A stretch of 64,000 nucleotides of DNA, from positions 372,001-436,000 of the forward strand of contig CAXXFU010000002.1 of the NCBI GenBank assembly GCA_963675235.2, written 5' to 3'. Both the position numbers and the translations under genes were made by a program. Below are positions 55,806-63,322 of the stretch, in pieces; within the stretch, counting starts at the first letter, position 1, and each line of letters starts with the position of its first letter. Below the pieces are notes generated by a model. It did not search any database. It was not told the origin of the DNA and saw only the letters and a program-made list of their open reading frames with translations. The DNA comes from JAHJQZ01 sp963675235. GTDB taxonomy: Bacteria; Pseudomonadota; Alphaproteobacteria; Rhizobiales; Devosiaceae.

Positions 55806-56699
55806 GTGAAGAAGGACCTTTATCAGACAGTGACGGACACCATCATCAAGGACCTGGATTTTGGCATCCGGACGTGGCTGCAGCCCTGGATCGTTGGCGG
55901 CGAAGGCGGCCAGCTCAATCGGCCGCTGCGCGCCAATGGCGAAGCCTATAGGGGGATCAACGTGTTGATGCTATGGGCGTCGGCAGCAGAGAATGGTTTC
56001 TCATCGCCAACCTGGATGAGTTTCAAGCAGGCCCAGGATATGGGCGCCCATGTCATGAAGGGTGAGCGGGGAACCATGGTGGTCTATGCCGGGACGTTGA
56101 CCCGAACGGAAACGAACGAACAGACCGGCGAGGAGTGCGAGCGGGGTATTCCATTTCTCAAGTCCTATTCGGTATTCAATGCCGATCAGATCGAGGGCCT
56201 GCCGGTCAAATTTGTCAGACCGCCGGTGACATTGCTGGACTCCACCCAGCGCTTTGAACAGGCAGAGAGGTTTGTTGCAGCCACCGGTGCCAATGTTCGG
56301 AATGGCGGAACCATGGCTTTCTATCAACCTGACCGCGACCTGGTGCAGATGCCGGACTTCGAGGTGTTCCGCGAGCCGGAAGGTTACTATGCCACCCTGT
56401 TGCACGAACTGACCCATTGGACGCGCCACAAGTCGCGGCTGGACCGTAGTTTCGGCCGCGAGCGCTGGGGCGATGAAGGCTATGCCGCCGAGGAACTGGT
56501 GGCGGAACTTGGCGCCGCGTTCCTTTGTGCGGATTTGCAGATCACCCCCACCGTCCGCAAGGATCATGCCGCCTATATCGGCAACTGGCTGAAGGTGCTG
56601 AAGAACGATAAGCGGGCAATATTCACCGCGGCGTCCTATGCTCAGCGTGCGGCGGACTACCTGATCGGATTGCAGAAGAAAGAGGAGGTCGCCGCGTAA
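55806..56699 (+). CDS. ArdC-family antirestriction protein
   Basis: A 297-residue protein from GTG 55806 with AGGAG upstream. The N-terminal 130 residues are the ArdC ssDNA-binding domain: WLQPW, LRANGEAYRGINVLMLWASA, then WMSFKQAQDMGAHVMKGERG. The C-terminal half is a zincin-like protease domain with LLHELTHWTRHKSRLDR, where H-E-x-x-H is the metal site. ArdC protects incoming single-stranded plasmid DNA from host restriction during conjugation. Its presence supports a mobilisable element. Confidence 0.9.
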   Translation: MKKDLYQTVTDTIIKDLDFGIRTWLQPWIVGGEGGQLNRPLRANGEAYRGINVLMLWASAAENGFSSPTWMSFKQAQDMGAHVMKGERGTMVVYAGTLTRTETNEQTGEECERGIPFLKSYSVFNADQIEGLPVKFVRPPVTLLDSTQRFEQAERFVAATGANVRNGGTMAFYQPDRDLVQMPDFEVFREPEGYYATLLHELTHWTRHKSRLDRSFGRERWGDEGYAAEELVAELGAAFLCADLQITPTVRKDHAAYIGNWLKVLKNDKRAIFTAASYAQRAADYLIGLQKKEEVAA

Positions 56700-56840
56700 G
56701 CGGCGGCCGCACCGGTCAGAAAAAGTCGGCGCCTGCACCACAGGCGCCGAACGCTTGTTCCGGGGCAAGCGAAAAGGTGGCGTTGCCAACCCCAGCCATG
56801 CCGGGCTCTATTGCCGGGAACGAACGGAGGGCAGCAGGGC

Positions 56841-57332
56841 ATGGCGAAGGTTTGGGGCAGGGGATTGACGCCTTACGGTGTTCTGGCGCTCGCCGACGAC
56901 TATCGCCTGGCGGGCGATGTGGTCGGGCGGGAGAGCCGACTTGCGGAGGCAAATCCTCGCCGACTTCTATACCTGCACGCCCTTGAGACCTACCTACGGG
57001 CATTCCTCTGCTTAAAAGAACATGCCCCCGAAGAAATTCGAAAATTCAACCATGACATTGAGGCTATGCTGACGGAGTGCGAGGCCGGTGGTCTGGAGAT
57101 CAAGCGTCAGTCGCGTCGTTTCATCGAGGCGGTTGCCGCCGCCGGCGATTATGTCAGAGTCCGATACGATATCGACCTAAGTTATCGCGGAGAGACCTGG
57201 CCGCCACCTCCGCGTCCCAATGTCAGCATGAGGTTGTTGCTTGAAACCGTGGACGAGATAGCAGGTGCAGTGGGGACCGCTATCGCAGCGAGCCTTGATC
57301 GTGAGTCGAATTCACCGACAAATGCGGGTTAA
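56841..57332 (+). CDS. HEPN-like helical protein, unassigned
   Basis: A 163-residue protein. ATG 56841 follows GGAGGGCAGCAGGGC. The segment LLYLHALETYLRAFLCLKEH, then KFNHDIEAMLTECEAGGLEI has the helix spacing of HEPN domains, including a His-Asp after the second helix in place of the usual R-x4-6-H, so RNase activity is uncertain. The C-terminal part contains a PPPPRP stretch and a final helix. HEPN-type proteins are common toxins in defence islands, but no nucleotidyltransferase partner is directly adjacent here. Confidence 0.5.
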   Translation: MAKVWGRGLTPYGVLALADDYRLAGDVVGRESRLAEANPRRLLYLHALETYLRAFLCLKEHAPEEIRKFNHDIEAMLTECEAGGLEIKRQSRRFIEAVAAAGDYVRVRYDIDLSYRGETWPPPPRPNVSMRLLLETVDEIAGAVGTAIAASLDRESNSPTNAG

Positions 57333-57457
57333 GTCCATTCATGGGGTGACTGGAAAGCTGATCCTGCTGCTCGACCTCATTCTCCACGTGAGGGGTTGAG
57401 TCGCGGAGGTGCAGATCGCAGCGTTAGAGCTGTTCTTTCATATCGCTAACATAATAA

Positions 57458-57490
57458 TTGCACACTAACGCTATCAATGTTAGCGTGCAA
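57458..57490. promoter_or_regulatory. Palindromic operator at the start of the AbiE-like pair
   Basis: TTGCACACTAAC (57458-57469) and GTTAGCGTGCAA (57479-57490) are inverted with 11 of 12 matches. A further GCTAAC half-site lies at about 57445. The right arm ends 4 bp before ATG 57495 and covers the in-frame ATG 57477, so a bound antitoxin would block transcription or initiation. Confidence 0.6.
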
Positions 57491-57494
57491 ACCT

Positions 57495-58502
57495 ATGTTA
57501 GGAAGAGATTTTGGCAGGCGCGATGTTCAATTCCTAGAAGCGTTGGAACGCTATTTGGGAGAGCTTCTTCATGCGCGTATAGATGTCCGCCCATTTGAAG
57601 CCACGAGCAGCTTTCCTGCCTTTGTCGGGCGCACCTACGCATTTTACGAAGCTCACATCCTTGGACGTCAGTGCGTAATTGTTGCCAAAATCGACGGAAA
57701 AGCTACTCCCGCCGACATCGCTAAGCATATCGACATAGTCCGCAAGATCACCCATGCGACAGTGGTGTTCGCCACAATGACCATCAGCGCGCACAACCGG
57801 TCTCGCCTCATTAGTCAAGGCGTTCCCTTTATCGTTCCCGGCAATCAGCTTTATATGCCGGATCTCGCGATTGATCTGCGCGAGCATTTCCGCGCGCCGC
57901 GTTCCCGGCAGATGGACGGCATGTCCCCTGCTGCTCAAACCGTCCTTTTTCATCACATCCTTCACCCTGACGAAGACGTGACCACACCGTCCGTCTTGGC
58001 TGAACGTTTGCGTTACTCGGCGATGTCGATCGGCCGAGCATTCGATGATCTGACCGCCGCCGGCCTCGCCGAAACCGTCAGGCACGGAAAACAGAGACGC
58101 ATCTACTTCAAAGCAGAAGGGCGATCTCTCCTAGAGGAAGCCAAGCCACTTCTACGCAGTCCGGTTCGAACCTTGAAATTCGTGCGCGGGGACGCCTTCA
58201 GCGCACGTCTGAAGCTGGCTGGAGAAGCGGCGCTATCTTACCTGACGGACCTTGGTAGACCCCGCATCGACTCTTTCGCCGTGGCAGCCAGCGATTGGAA
58301 AGCAATATCGCAAGCTGCGAATTTGGCAGAAACTGACCCTGACGAAGCCAATTGTATCATCGAGACCTGGTCCTACGACCCGGCCGCACTGTCCGACATC
58401 TCTACTGTGGACGTCCTTTCTTTATATGCACAATTCCGCGATCATCGCGACGAGCGGGTGGCCATGGCTGCGGACTACTTATTGGAGAACATGTCATGGT
58501 AA
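57495..58502 (+). CDS. Antitoxin-like regulator of AbiE-type toxin-antitoxin (winged helix)
   Basis: A 335-residue protein. The N-terminal 135 residues form an alpha/beta domain ending VPFIVPGNQLYMPDLAIDLR, found in regulators paired with nucleotidyltransferase toxins. Residues about 145-220 are a MarR-like winged helix (TTPSVLAERLRYSAMSIGRA, LAETVRHGKQRRIYF). The C-terminal third is helical. It overlaps the toxin-like gene by 7 bp. It probably autorepresses through the palindrome at its start. Translation may be leaderless, as no ribosome site is visible. Confidence 0.72.
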   Translation: MLGRDFGRRDVQFLEALERYLGELLHARIDVRPFEATSSFPAFVGRTYAFYEAHILGRQCVIVAKIDGKATPADIAKHIDIVRKITHATVVFATMTISAHNRSRLISQGVPFIVPGNQLYMPDLAIDLREHFRAPRSRQMDGMSPAAQTVLFHHILHPDEDVTTPSVLAERLRYSAMSIGRAFDDLTAAGLAETVRHGKQRRIYFKAEGRSLLEEAKPLLRSPVRTLKFVRGDAFSARLKLAGEAALSYLTDLGRPRIDSFAVAASDWKAISQAANLAETDPDEANCIIETWSYDPAALSDISTVDVLSLYAQFRDHRDERVAMAADYLLENMSW

Positions 58503-59260
58503 CCGGCATCGATAAATTTCAAAAATTCTTCGCTGGCCATGAGGATCACTACGCCATCATCGGTGGCGCAGCCTGTGACCTTCTGTTCGATGAAGCCGGT
58601 CTCGATTTCAGAGCTACAAGGGACATCGACATGGTTCTCTGCGTTGAAGTGGTCGACGCCGCCTTTGGCACCGCTTTCAAAGATTTTCTAGATGCAGGCG
58701 GCTATCAGGCTCGCGAACGCAGCACTGGCGAAAAGGAATTCTACCGCTTCCACAAGCCTTCGGACCAGAGCTTCCCCTTCATGATCGAGTTGTTTTCCCG
58801 CAAGCCCGGTACGCTCGACCTTCCAGAGAACGCAGGCCTCACCCCCATTCCGGTCGAGGAAGACATCGTCAGCCTCTCGGCCATTCTGCTCGACGAAGGA
58901 TATTACGAAGCGTTGCAGTCCGCGAAACGAAAGATCGAGGGCGTGACCGTCATCGACGAAACACTCCTAATCCCTTTCAAAGCGCGGGCATTTCTCGATC
59001 TGTCCGCACGAGCCGAAGCCGGGGAAAAGATCGACAGCAAAAACGTCAAGAAACACCGCAACGATGTGCTCCGCCTGACCCAGCTTCTGCCCGGCGATGC
59101 ATCCATCACCTTGCCCGATCACATTCGCGACGACATGTGCCGCTTCCTTGATTTAGCTGAGGCCGACGAAACTCTCGACCCAAAAGCGCTGAACGTGCCC
59201 TTTACCCGCGACGAGGCGATCGCCCTTCTCAGGTCAGCCTACAATCTGGCCGATGCATGA
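58496..59260 (+). CDS. Nucleotidyltransferase-fold toxin of an AbiE-like pair
   Basis: A 254-residue protein. HYAIIGGAACDLLFDEAGLD followed by FRATRDIDMVLCVEV gives the nucleotidyltransferase G-G...D-x-D core seen in AbiEii-type toxins, near residues 20-50. The middle includes FMIELFSRKPGTLDLPENAG and the C-terminal helical domain has KARAFLDLSARAEAGEKIDS, which in this family follows the second acidic residue. Type IV AbiE toxins modify or block growth during phage infection. It is coupled to the upstream regulator. Confidence 0.8.
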   Translation: MVTGIDKFQKFFAGHEDHYAIIGGAACDLLFDEAGLDFRATRDIDMVLCVEVVDAAFGTAFKDFLDAGGYQARERSTGEKEFYRFHKPSDQSFPFMIELFSRKPGTLDLPENAGLTPIPVEEDIVSLSAILLDEGYYEALQSAKRKIEGVTVIDETLLIPFKARAFLDLSARAEAGEKIDSKNVKKHRNDVLRLTQLLPGDASITLPDHIRDDMCRFLDLAEADETLDPKALNVPFTRDEAIALLRSAYNLADA

Positions 59261-59304
59261 CAGGCCTCAAACGGCAACGGTGTTCATTGCCGTAGGACCA
59301 CAGG

Positions 59305-59394
59305 ACTGGTACACAAGCATCACAATGCGCGGCTGCAAAGTCCCGTCTTTCTAGGCTTTTTGGGCGATGAGGCAAGAATCCCTTCCTCTCCGCC
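59305..59394 (+). repeat. attR: integrase arm sites and 20-bp core
   Basis: The core GAATCCCTTCCTCTCCGCCA (59375-59394) equals the 3' end of tRNA-Ser. Upstream are ACTGGTACACA (59305-59315), identical to 38220-38230, and TCTAGGCTTTTTGGGCG (59349-59365), an inverted partner (14/17) of the 17-mer at 38160-38176. The spacing of these motifs on both ends fits a tyrosine integrase with arm and core sites. Confidence 0.82.
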
Positions 59395-60217
59395 ATTCCA
59401 TCAAAGGCGCGCATTTCTTCTCCTAACACCTTGAACGGCAAGGTGGTTTTTGGGGTTCTCCTCCATCCCGGAAATGGGAGGTCATCGGAGATGTTCCGCA
59501 AGAACCGACATTGCTACCCGCCACTCAACCGCAAGAGCGGCTTGTTGGGGCCGCCCGGCCTGTCCAATGACTGCCGTACGCTCGAGGCGGCCGCCGAAGG
59601 CTGCCATGAGGGTGCGCGCCTCGCCGCTATATCGGCGCATTGGCAATGTCCCTGCCGCGACTGGACGCAGTGGTCGTCACTGGAAGGATAGGCGAGAACT
59701 CGTGCCTTGCCGCGCGCAAACGCTGAACCGCCTTGGTCCGCTGGATTTCGAGCTCGATCCAAAAGAGAACGACCGCATGGTCGGTGACAGATCCGGTATC
59801 ATCGGTGCCTCTCCGGCACCAATGGGGCGGTGATCACCACCAATTAGGAATGGCTCGTCGCAACTGACACAATCGAGCTTGCAAGCAAGGTAGCGGCCGT
59901 GCCGGCCGCCTGATCGCTGATGACGAAGACGTCGTGCCTTCGACTGCATCGTGAACCGATCCGCCTGCGAAGCCATCTGTATCGCGCACCTGCAAAGCTC
60001 AGGCCCATGCTGGCAACGGCCAGATCTGCCGGACGAGCGCCGAACGACTCAGGACAGCCTGCCTTGGAGCTTTCTTTCGGCAAGGCGCAGGTCAATCGGG
60101 ATCGAACGGGGCGGCATCTCTGGACCTTTGGCTTGACTTCTTTCGTATGGGCGCTGACCGATAGCGCGTCGCCTTGCGCTTTGTCCCGCGCGAGCATCAC
60201 GCCATTGGGGATCCAAC
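59395..60217. other. 823-bp gene-poor junction right of the island
   Basis: Long frames are open on both strands, but none has both a ribosome site and a protein-like composition. The region lies between attR and the first chromosomal gene and may be a scar of earlier insertions at this tRNA. CGCC-rich hairpin-like sequence and an ATG-rich stretch near 59490-59640 are all I can describe. Confidence 0.35.
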
Positions 60218-61189
60218 ATGGCAGGGCAATCCTCACCGCCCGCTGCACCCGCGCCCGGGATCGATGCGCTCGGCTTTGGCATGGCCATCGCAGGCGCGGC
60301 GTTCTTCGCCACCAAGGGAATTTTCATCAAGCTCGCCTATGCCGCCGGGGTTGGGGCGGAAACTGTCCTGGCGCTCAGGATGATTGTCTCCATGCCGGTT
60401 TATCTCGGCATCATGGCCTGGCTATTGTTCGATCCGCGTATCCGGGCGGCGCTTGGCGGTCGCGTGGTTCTCGGCTCGGCGCTGGTGGGACTGTTAGGGT
60501 ACTATTTCTCCAGCTTTCTCGATTTTTCTGGCCTGCTTTTTGTCACTGCGCAATACGAACGGCTGGTGCTGTTCACCTATCCGTTCTTTTCCTTCGTACT
60601 CGGTCTCATGTTTTTCGGCGACCGGCCGAACTGGCGCGTGCTGCCCGGACTCGTCACCGCCTATGCCGGACTCGTCGTCATCTTCGCCTGGAACCTTGCC
60701 ATGCGGCCCGATGGACTTTTGGAAGGCACGGCACTGGTAGTGGCGGCAGGCCTGACCTACGCGCTCTACCAGCATCTTGCGCGCCGGCGCATGACAGGCA
60801 TCGGCAGCGCCATGTTCACCTGCATCGCCATGATCGCCGCGGGTTCGGCCGCGATCGCCCACAATACGGTGCAACACGGCATCGGCGCCTATGCAGAGCT
60901 CCCGCCGGAAGTCTGGGGCTATGGCGCGGCGCTGGGCCTGTTGGGAACGGTGGCGCCCTCGTTCCTGCTCAACGGCGCCATCGCGCGCATCGGCGCGCGC
61001 GCAACAGCATCGACAGCGGCATGGGGGCCGGTCGTAACCATTGTGCTGGCGGTGATTGTTCTGGGCGAGGCCTTCACAATCTATCACGCCATCGGGTCGT
61101 TGCTGGTGATCGTCGGCTCGCTCTGGTTCGCGCATGCCGACCGGACGCCTGGCCCGACTGACCGTTCTGTGACCCCATCCGCCCCCTAG
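60218..61189 (+). CDS. DMT-family (EamA) membrane transporter
   Basis: A 323-residue protein with ten predicted TM segments in two five-helix EamA repeats. The first begins DALGFGMAIAGAAFFATKGI and has ALRMIVSMPVYLGIMAWLLF; the second includes LVVAAGLTYALYQHLARRRM and SFLLNGAIARIGARATASTA. Both halves end with a TM-P-x2-V-like signature (GPVVTIVLAVIVLGE). DMT proteins export or import small metabolites; the substrate cannot be read here. Its end overlaps the end of the convergent regulator gene by 4 bp. Confidence 0.9.
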   Translation: MAGQSSPPAAPAPGIDALGFGMAIAGAAFFATKGIFIKLAYAAGVGAETVLALRMIVSMPVYLGIMAWLLFDPRIRAALGGRVVLGSALVGLLGYYFSSFLDFSGLLFVTAQYERLVLFTYPFFSFVLGLMFFGDRPNWRVLPGLVTAYAGLVVIFAWNLAMRPDGLLEGTALVVAAGLTYALYQHLARRRMTGIGSAMFTCIAMIAAGSAAIAHNTVQHGIGAYAELPPEVWGYGAALGLLGTVAPSFLLNGAIARIGARATASTAAWGPVVTIVLAVIVLGEAFTIYHAIGSLLVIVGSLWFAHADRTPGPTDRSVTPSAP

Positions 61190-63072
61190 GCGGTTTCCGA
61201 CTGCATGTCTGCCTTTTCAAGCCAGCGCTTGACCGTGTTGCGGTCGATGGCGAGACGTTGCGCCGTCCGGGAGACATTGCCGTTCTCGAGCCGGTGGATG
61301 CGGCTGACCCGCGCCGCGATGAACTCCTCGAGCGTCGCGTTGGCATCGGCGTCGTCGTCCTCGTCGACAAACGTGTCTGGGCCTGACAGCAGCGGGATAT
61401 CGCGCTGGGGCAGGGCCTGCAGCGTTGCGTATTTCTCGGCGAGATTTTCCAGCTCCCGGACATTGCCGGGCCATGCATAGTCCCTGAGCTGGCGCGCGAC
61501 GGTTTCCGGCACGTCGGGTACAGGAAGGCCGCGCTGCGCGCATTTCCGTTCGAGGAAATAGGCAAAGAGCAACTCGGGGTCGCCGGCACGGTCGCGTAGC
61601 GGCGGGATCTGCAGGTCGAGCACGTTGAGCCGGTAGAACAGGTCGGCGCGCAGGCGGCCTTCCTTGATCTCGGCCAGCGGGTTGCGGTTGGTTGTCGCGA
61701 TGATGCGGACCTTGATCGGAATGATCTTGTTGCCGCCGACGCGCATGATCTCATGGGTTTGCAGCGCCCTCAGGAGCTTGGATTGCAGGAAGACATCCAT
61801 CTCGGTCAGCTCATCGAGGAAAAGCGTTCCCTCATGGGCCAGCTCGAACAGGCCGATCTTTCCGGATTTGGAGGCGCCGGTGAACGCTCCCGGCGCATAG
61901 CCGAACAGCTCGCTTTCGAGCAGTTCTCCAGGCAATGCCGCACAGTTGACGGCGACGAACGGGCCGCCCGCCAGCGGGCCGGCATTGTGAACGGACTGGG
62001 CGAACAGCTCCTTGCCGGTGCCGGTCTCGCCGACAATCATGATGTTGGAATCGGTGTGACTGTATTGCCTGGCAACGGCGACGGCGTGCTGCATCGGCGG
62101 GCAGGCATGCACGATGTCTTCGAACTTGTACTTGGCATAAAAGCCGCTATCCGCAAGCTTTCTGCGGATGACATTGCCGGCGTCCTGAATCCTCTGCACC
62201 GGCTGGAACAGGATGACCGAGGAGGATTCGGCGAAACTGTCCGAGGACACCGCAATGTGGTCGAGCGCCAGCTTGTCGTCCTGGTGGTTGACGATCAGAT
62301 TGTGGGCGCCGGCATTCTTGTGAAAGGCGGCGTTGAGTTCGGCGCTGTCGAAGAACTCGGAATAGCGCGCGCCGAGAAGAACGTCCCTGGGCCTCGACAG
62401 GATATTGCAGCCCTGCTTGTTGATCTCCTCGATGCGGCCTTCGCGGTTGATGAGCACGGCGCCTTCGCGGGTGCAGTTGAGAACCGTCGCCAGCTTTTCC
62501 TCGGCGAGGATGTACTGGCTGAGATTCTTGTAAACGAGCATGGCACGCTCGAAGGCGTCGACAATGGTTTCCATGCTCGATTCGATGAGGTGGGCCTCGA
62601 CGTTCCTGGAATTGGCCCATTGTACGGCGACGGCATCGCCGATGACGACGTCGGGATGCCACTTGAACACCTTGTCCATCTGGCTCTGGAACGACATGCG
62701 GTTGCGCAGTTCGAACGAGCGGAAATTGCGGCCAAGAATGCTGCACACCGGTTCGACCAGATCGATCAACTGCTTGAAGCCGGTGATGGCGATCTTTGTC
62801 GAGGCGTCGGTCTCCTTGTAGACATAGGACAGGGCCCGCTGCATCGAAGCCTCGACCTCGATCACTTCGACGTCGAGTTCCTGCCGGATCAGGCGCGCCG
62901 TGCCGCCGCGGCTGATGATGATCTTGGCGCCTTCGCTGATCGCCCGTCGCGCAGCCTTGACGCCCTCCTGCAAGTCGCCCTGATAGACCCTGGCCGGATA
63001 GTCGGATGCGTCGACGATGCTTTGTGCCGCGACGCTGATGCGCTCGAACGGCGCGATGAAGGCGATGATCAT
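61186..63072 (-). CDS. PrpR-type sigma-54-dependent activator
   Basis: A 628-residue enhancer-binding protein from ATG 63072. Residues about 1-190 are a PrpR N-terminal sensor (FIAPFERISVAAQSI, IISRGGTARLIRQELDVEVI). A PAS-like region follows (ILAEEKLATVLNCTREGAVL). The AAA+ domain has Walker A VGETGTGKELFAQSV, the sigma-54 loop GAFTGA, and Walker B GTLFLDELTEM. A Fis-type HTH ends it (VSRTAQRLAIDRNTVKRWLE). It faces away from the peptide-binding gene and most likely activates its sigma-54 promoter in response to a small ligand. Confidence 0.93.
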   Translation of the reverse strand: MIIAFIAPFERISVAAQSIVDASDYPARVYQGDLQEGVKAARRAISEGAKIIISRGGTARLIRQELDVEVIEVEASMQRALSYVYKETDASTKIAITGFKQLIDLVEPVCSILGRNFRSFELRNRMSFQSQMDKVFKWHPDVVIGDAVAVQWANSRNVEAHLIESSMETIVDAFERAMLVYKNLSQYILAEEKLATVLNCTREGAVLINREGRIEEINKQGCNILSRPRDVLLGARYSEFFDSAELNAAFHKNAGAHNLIVNHQDDKLALDHIAVSSDSFAESSSVILFQPVQRIQDAGNVIRRKLADSGFYAKYKFEDIVHACPPMQHAVAVARQYSHTDSNIMIVGETGTGKELFAQSVHNAGPLAGGPFVAVNCAALPGELLESELFGYAPGAFTGASKSGKIGLFELAHEGTLFLDELTEMDVFLQSKLLRALQTHEIMRVGGNKIIPIKVRIIATTNRNPLAEIKEGRLRADLFYRLNVLDLQIPPLRDRAGDPELLFAYFLERKCAQRGLPVPDVPETVARQLRDYAWPGNVRELENLAEKYATLQALPQRDIPLLSGPDTFVDEDDDADANATLEEFIAARVSRIHRLENGNVSRTAQRLAIDRNTVKRWLEKADMQSETA

Positions 63073-63168
63073 TTGGCCTGTCCTCCCGAGGCGAACAAGC
63101 ATGACCGCAGCCAGTGGCCATGGCAAGCACTAGATGGTGCATATTGCAGCAGCTGGCCATGCATATCG

Positions 63169-63209
63169 CATCGAAAACGATGTATTGTCGCTTTCGGTCA
63201 AATCCGAAA
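63169..63209. promoter_or_regulatory. Candidate enhancer (UAS) dyads
   Basis: CATCG-AAAA-CGATG (63169-63182) and TTTCGG-TCAAAT-CCGAAA (63192-63209) are perfect inverted repeats between the activator gene and the sigma-54 promoter. They lie 30-70 bp upstream of the -24 element. Either could be the activator's binding site; the overall spacing is short for an enhancer but possible. Confidence 0.5.
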
Positions 63210-63237
63210 CCCTAACAAAACAATAAGGAATGCGGGT

Positions 63238-63254
63238 TTGGCACGAGCTTTGCG
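63238..63254 (+). promoter_or_regulatory. Sigma-54 promoter (-24/-12)
   Basis: TTGGCACG-AGCT-TTGCG matches the consensus TGGCACG-N4-TTGCW at all but the last position. It lies 69 bp upstream of the peptide-binding protein's ATG, in the right orientation, and opposite a sigma-54 activator. Confidence 0.88.
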
Positions 63255-63322
63255 TTTCCATGAGGAAAGGCGCGAAAAGAAACGCCATCATTCGGATGAA
63301 GAAGAAAAGTGAGGAGACATCC

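Larger units (their letters stand above)
38157..59394. mobile_element. 21.2-kb integrative (probably mobilisable) defence island in tRNA-Ser
   Basis: The island is bounded by the tRNA 3' end at 38137-38156 and an exact 20-bp copy at 59375-59394. The tyrosine integrase is the first gene inside, reading away from the tRNA. Cargo includes a coupling-protein ATPase, KfrA-like and replication-relaxation family proteins, ArdC, a restriction-modification cluster, a helicase-nuclease and an AbiE-like toxin-antitoxin. I see no relaxase, so transfer would need a helper. Confidence 0.85.

Noticed and set aside
59920..61161. 413-codon frame overlapping the DMT transporter
   Set aside because: The other frame has ten ordered TM helices; this one is Arg/His-rich without TM structure.
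61753..63312. 519-codon plus-strand frame across the sigma-54 activator gene
   Set aside because: The opposite strand has PrpR, AAA+ and Fis motifs in order; the plus-strand translation is repetitive Gly/Asp/Val-rich shadow sequence.
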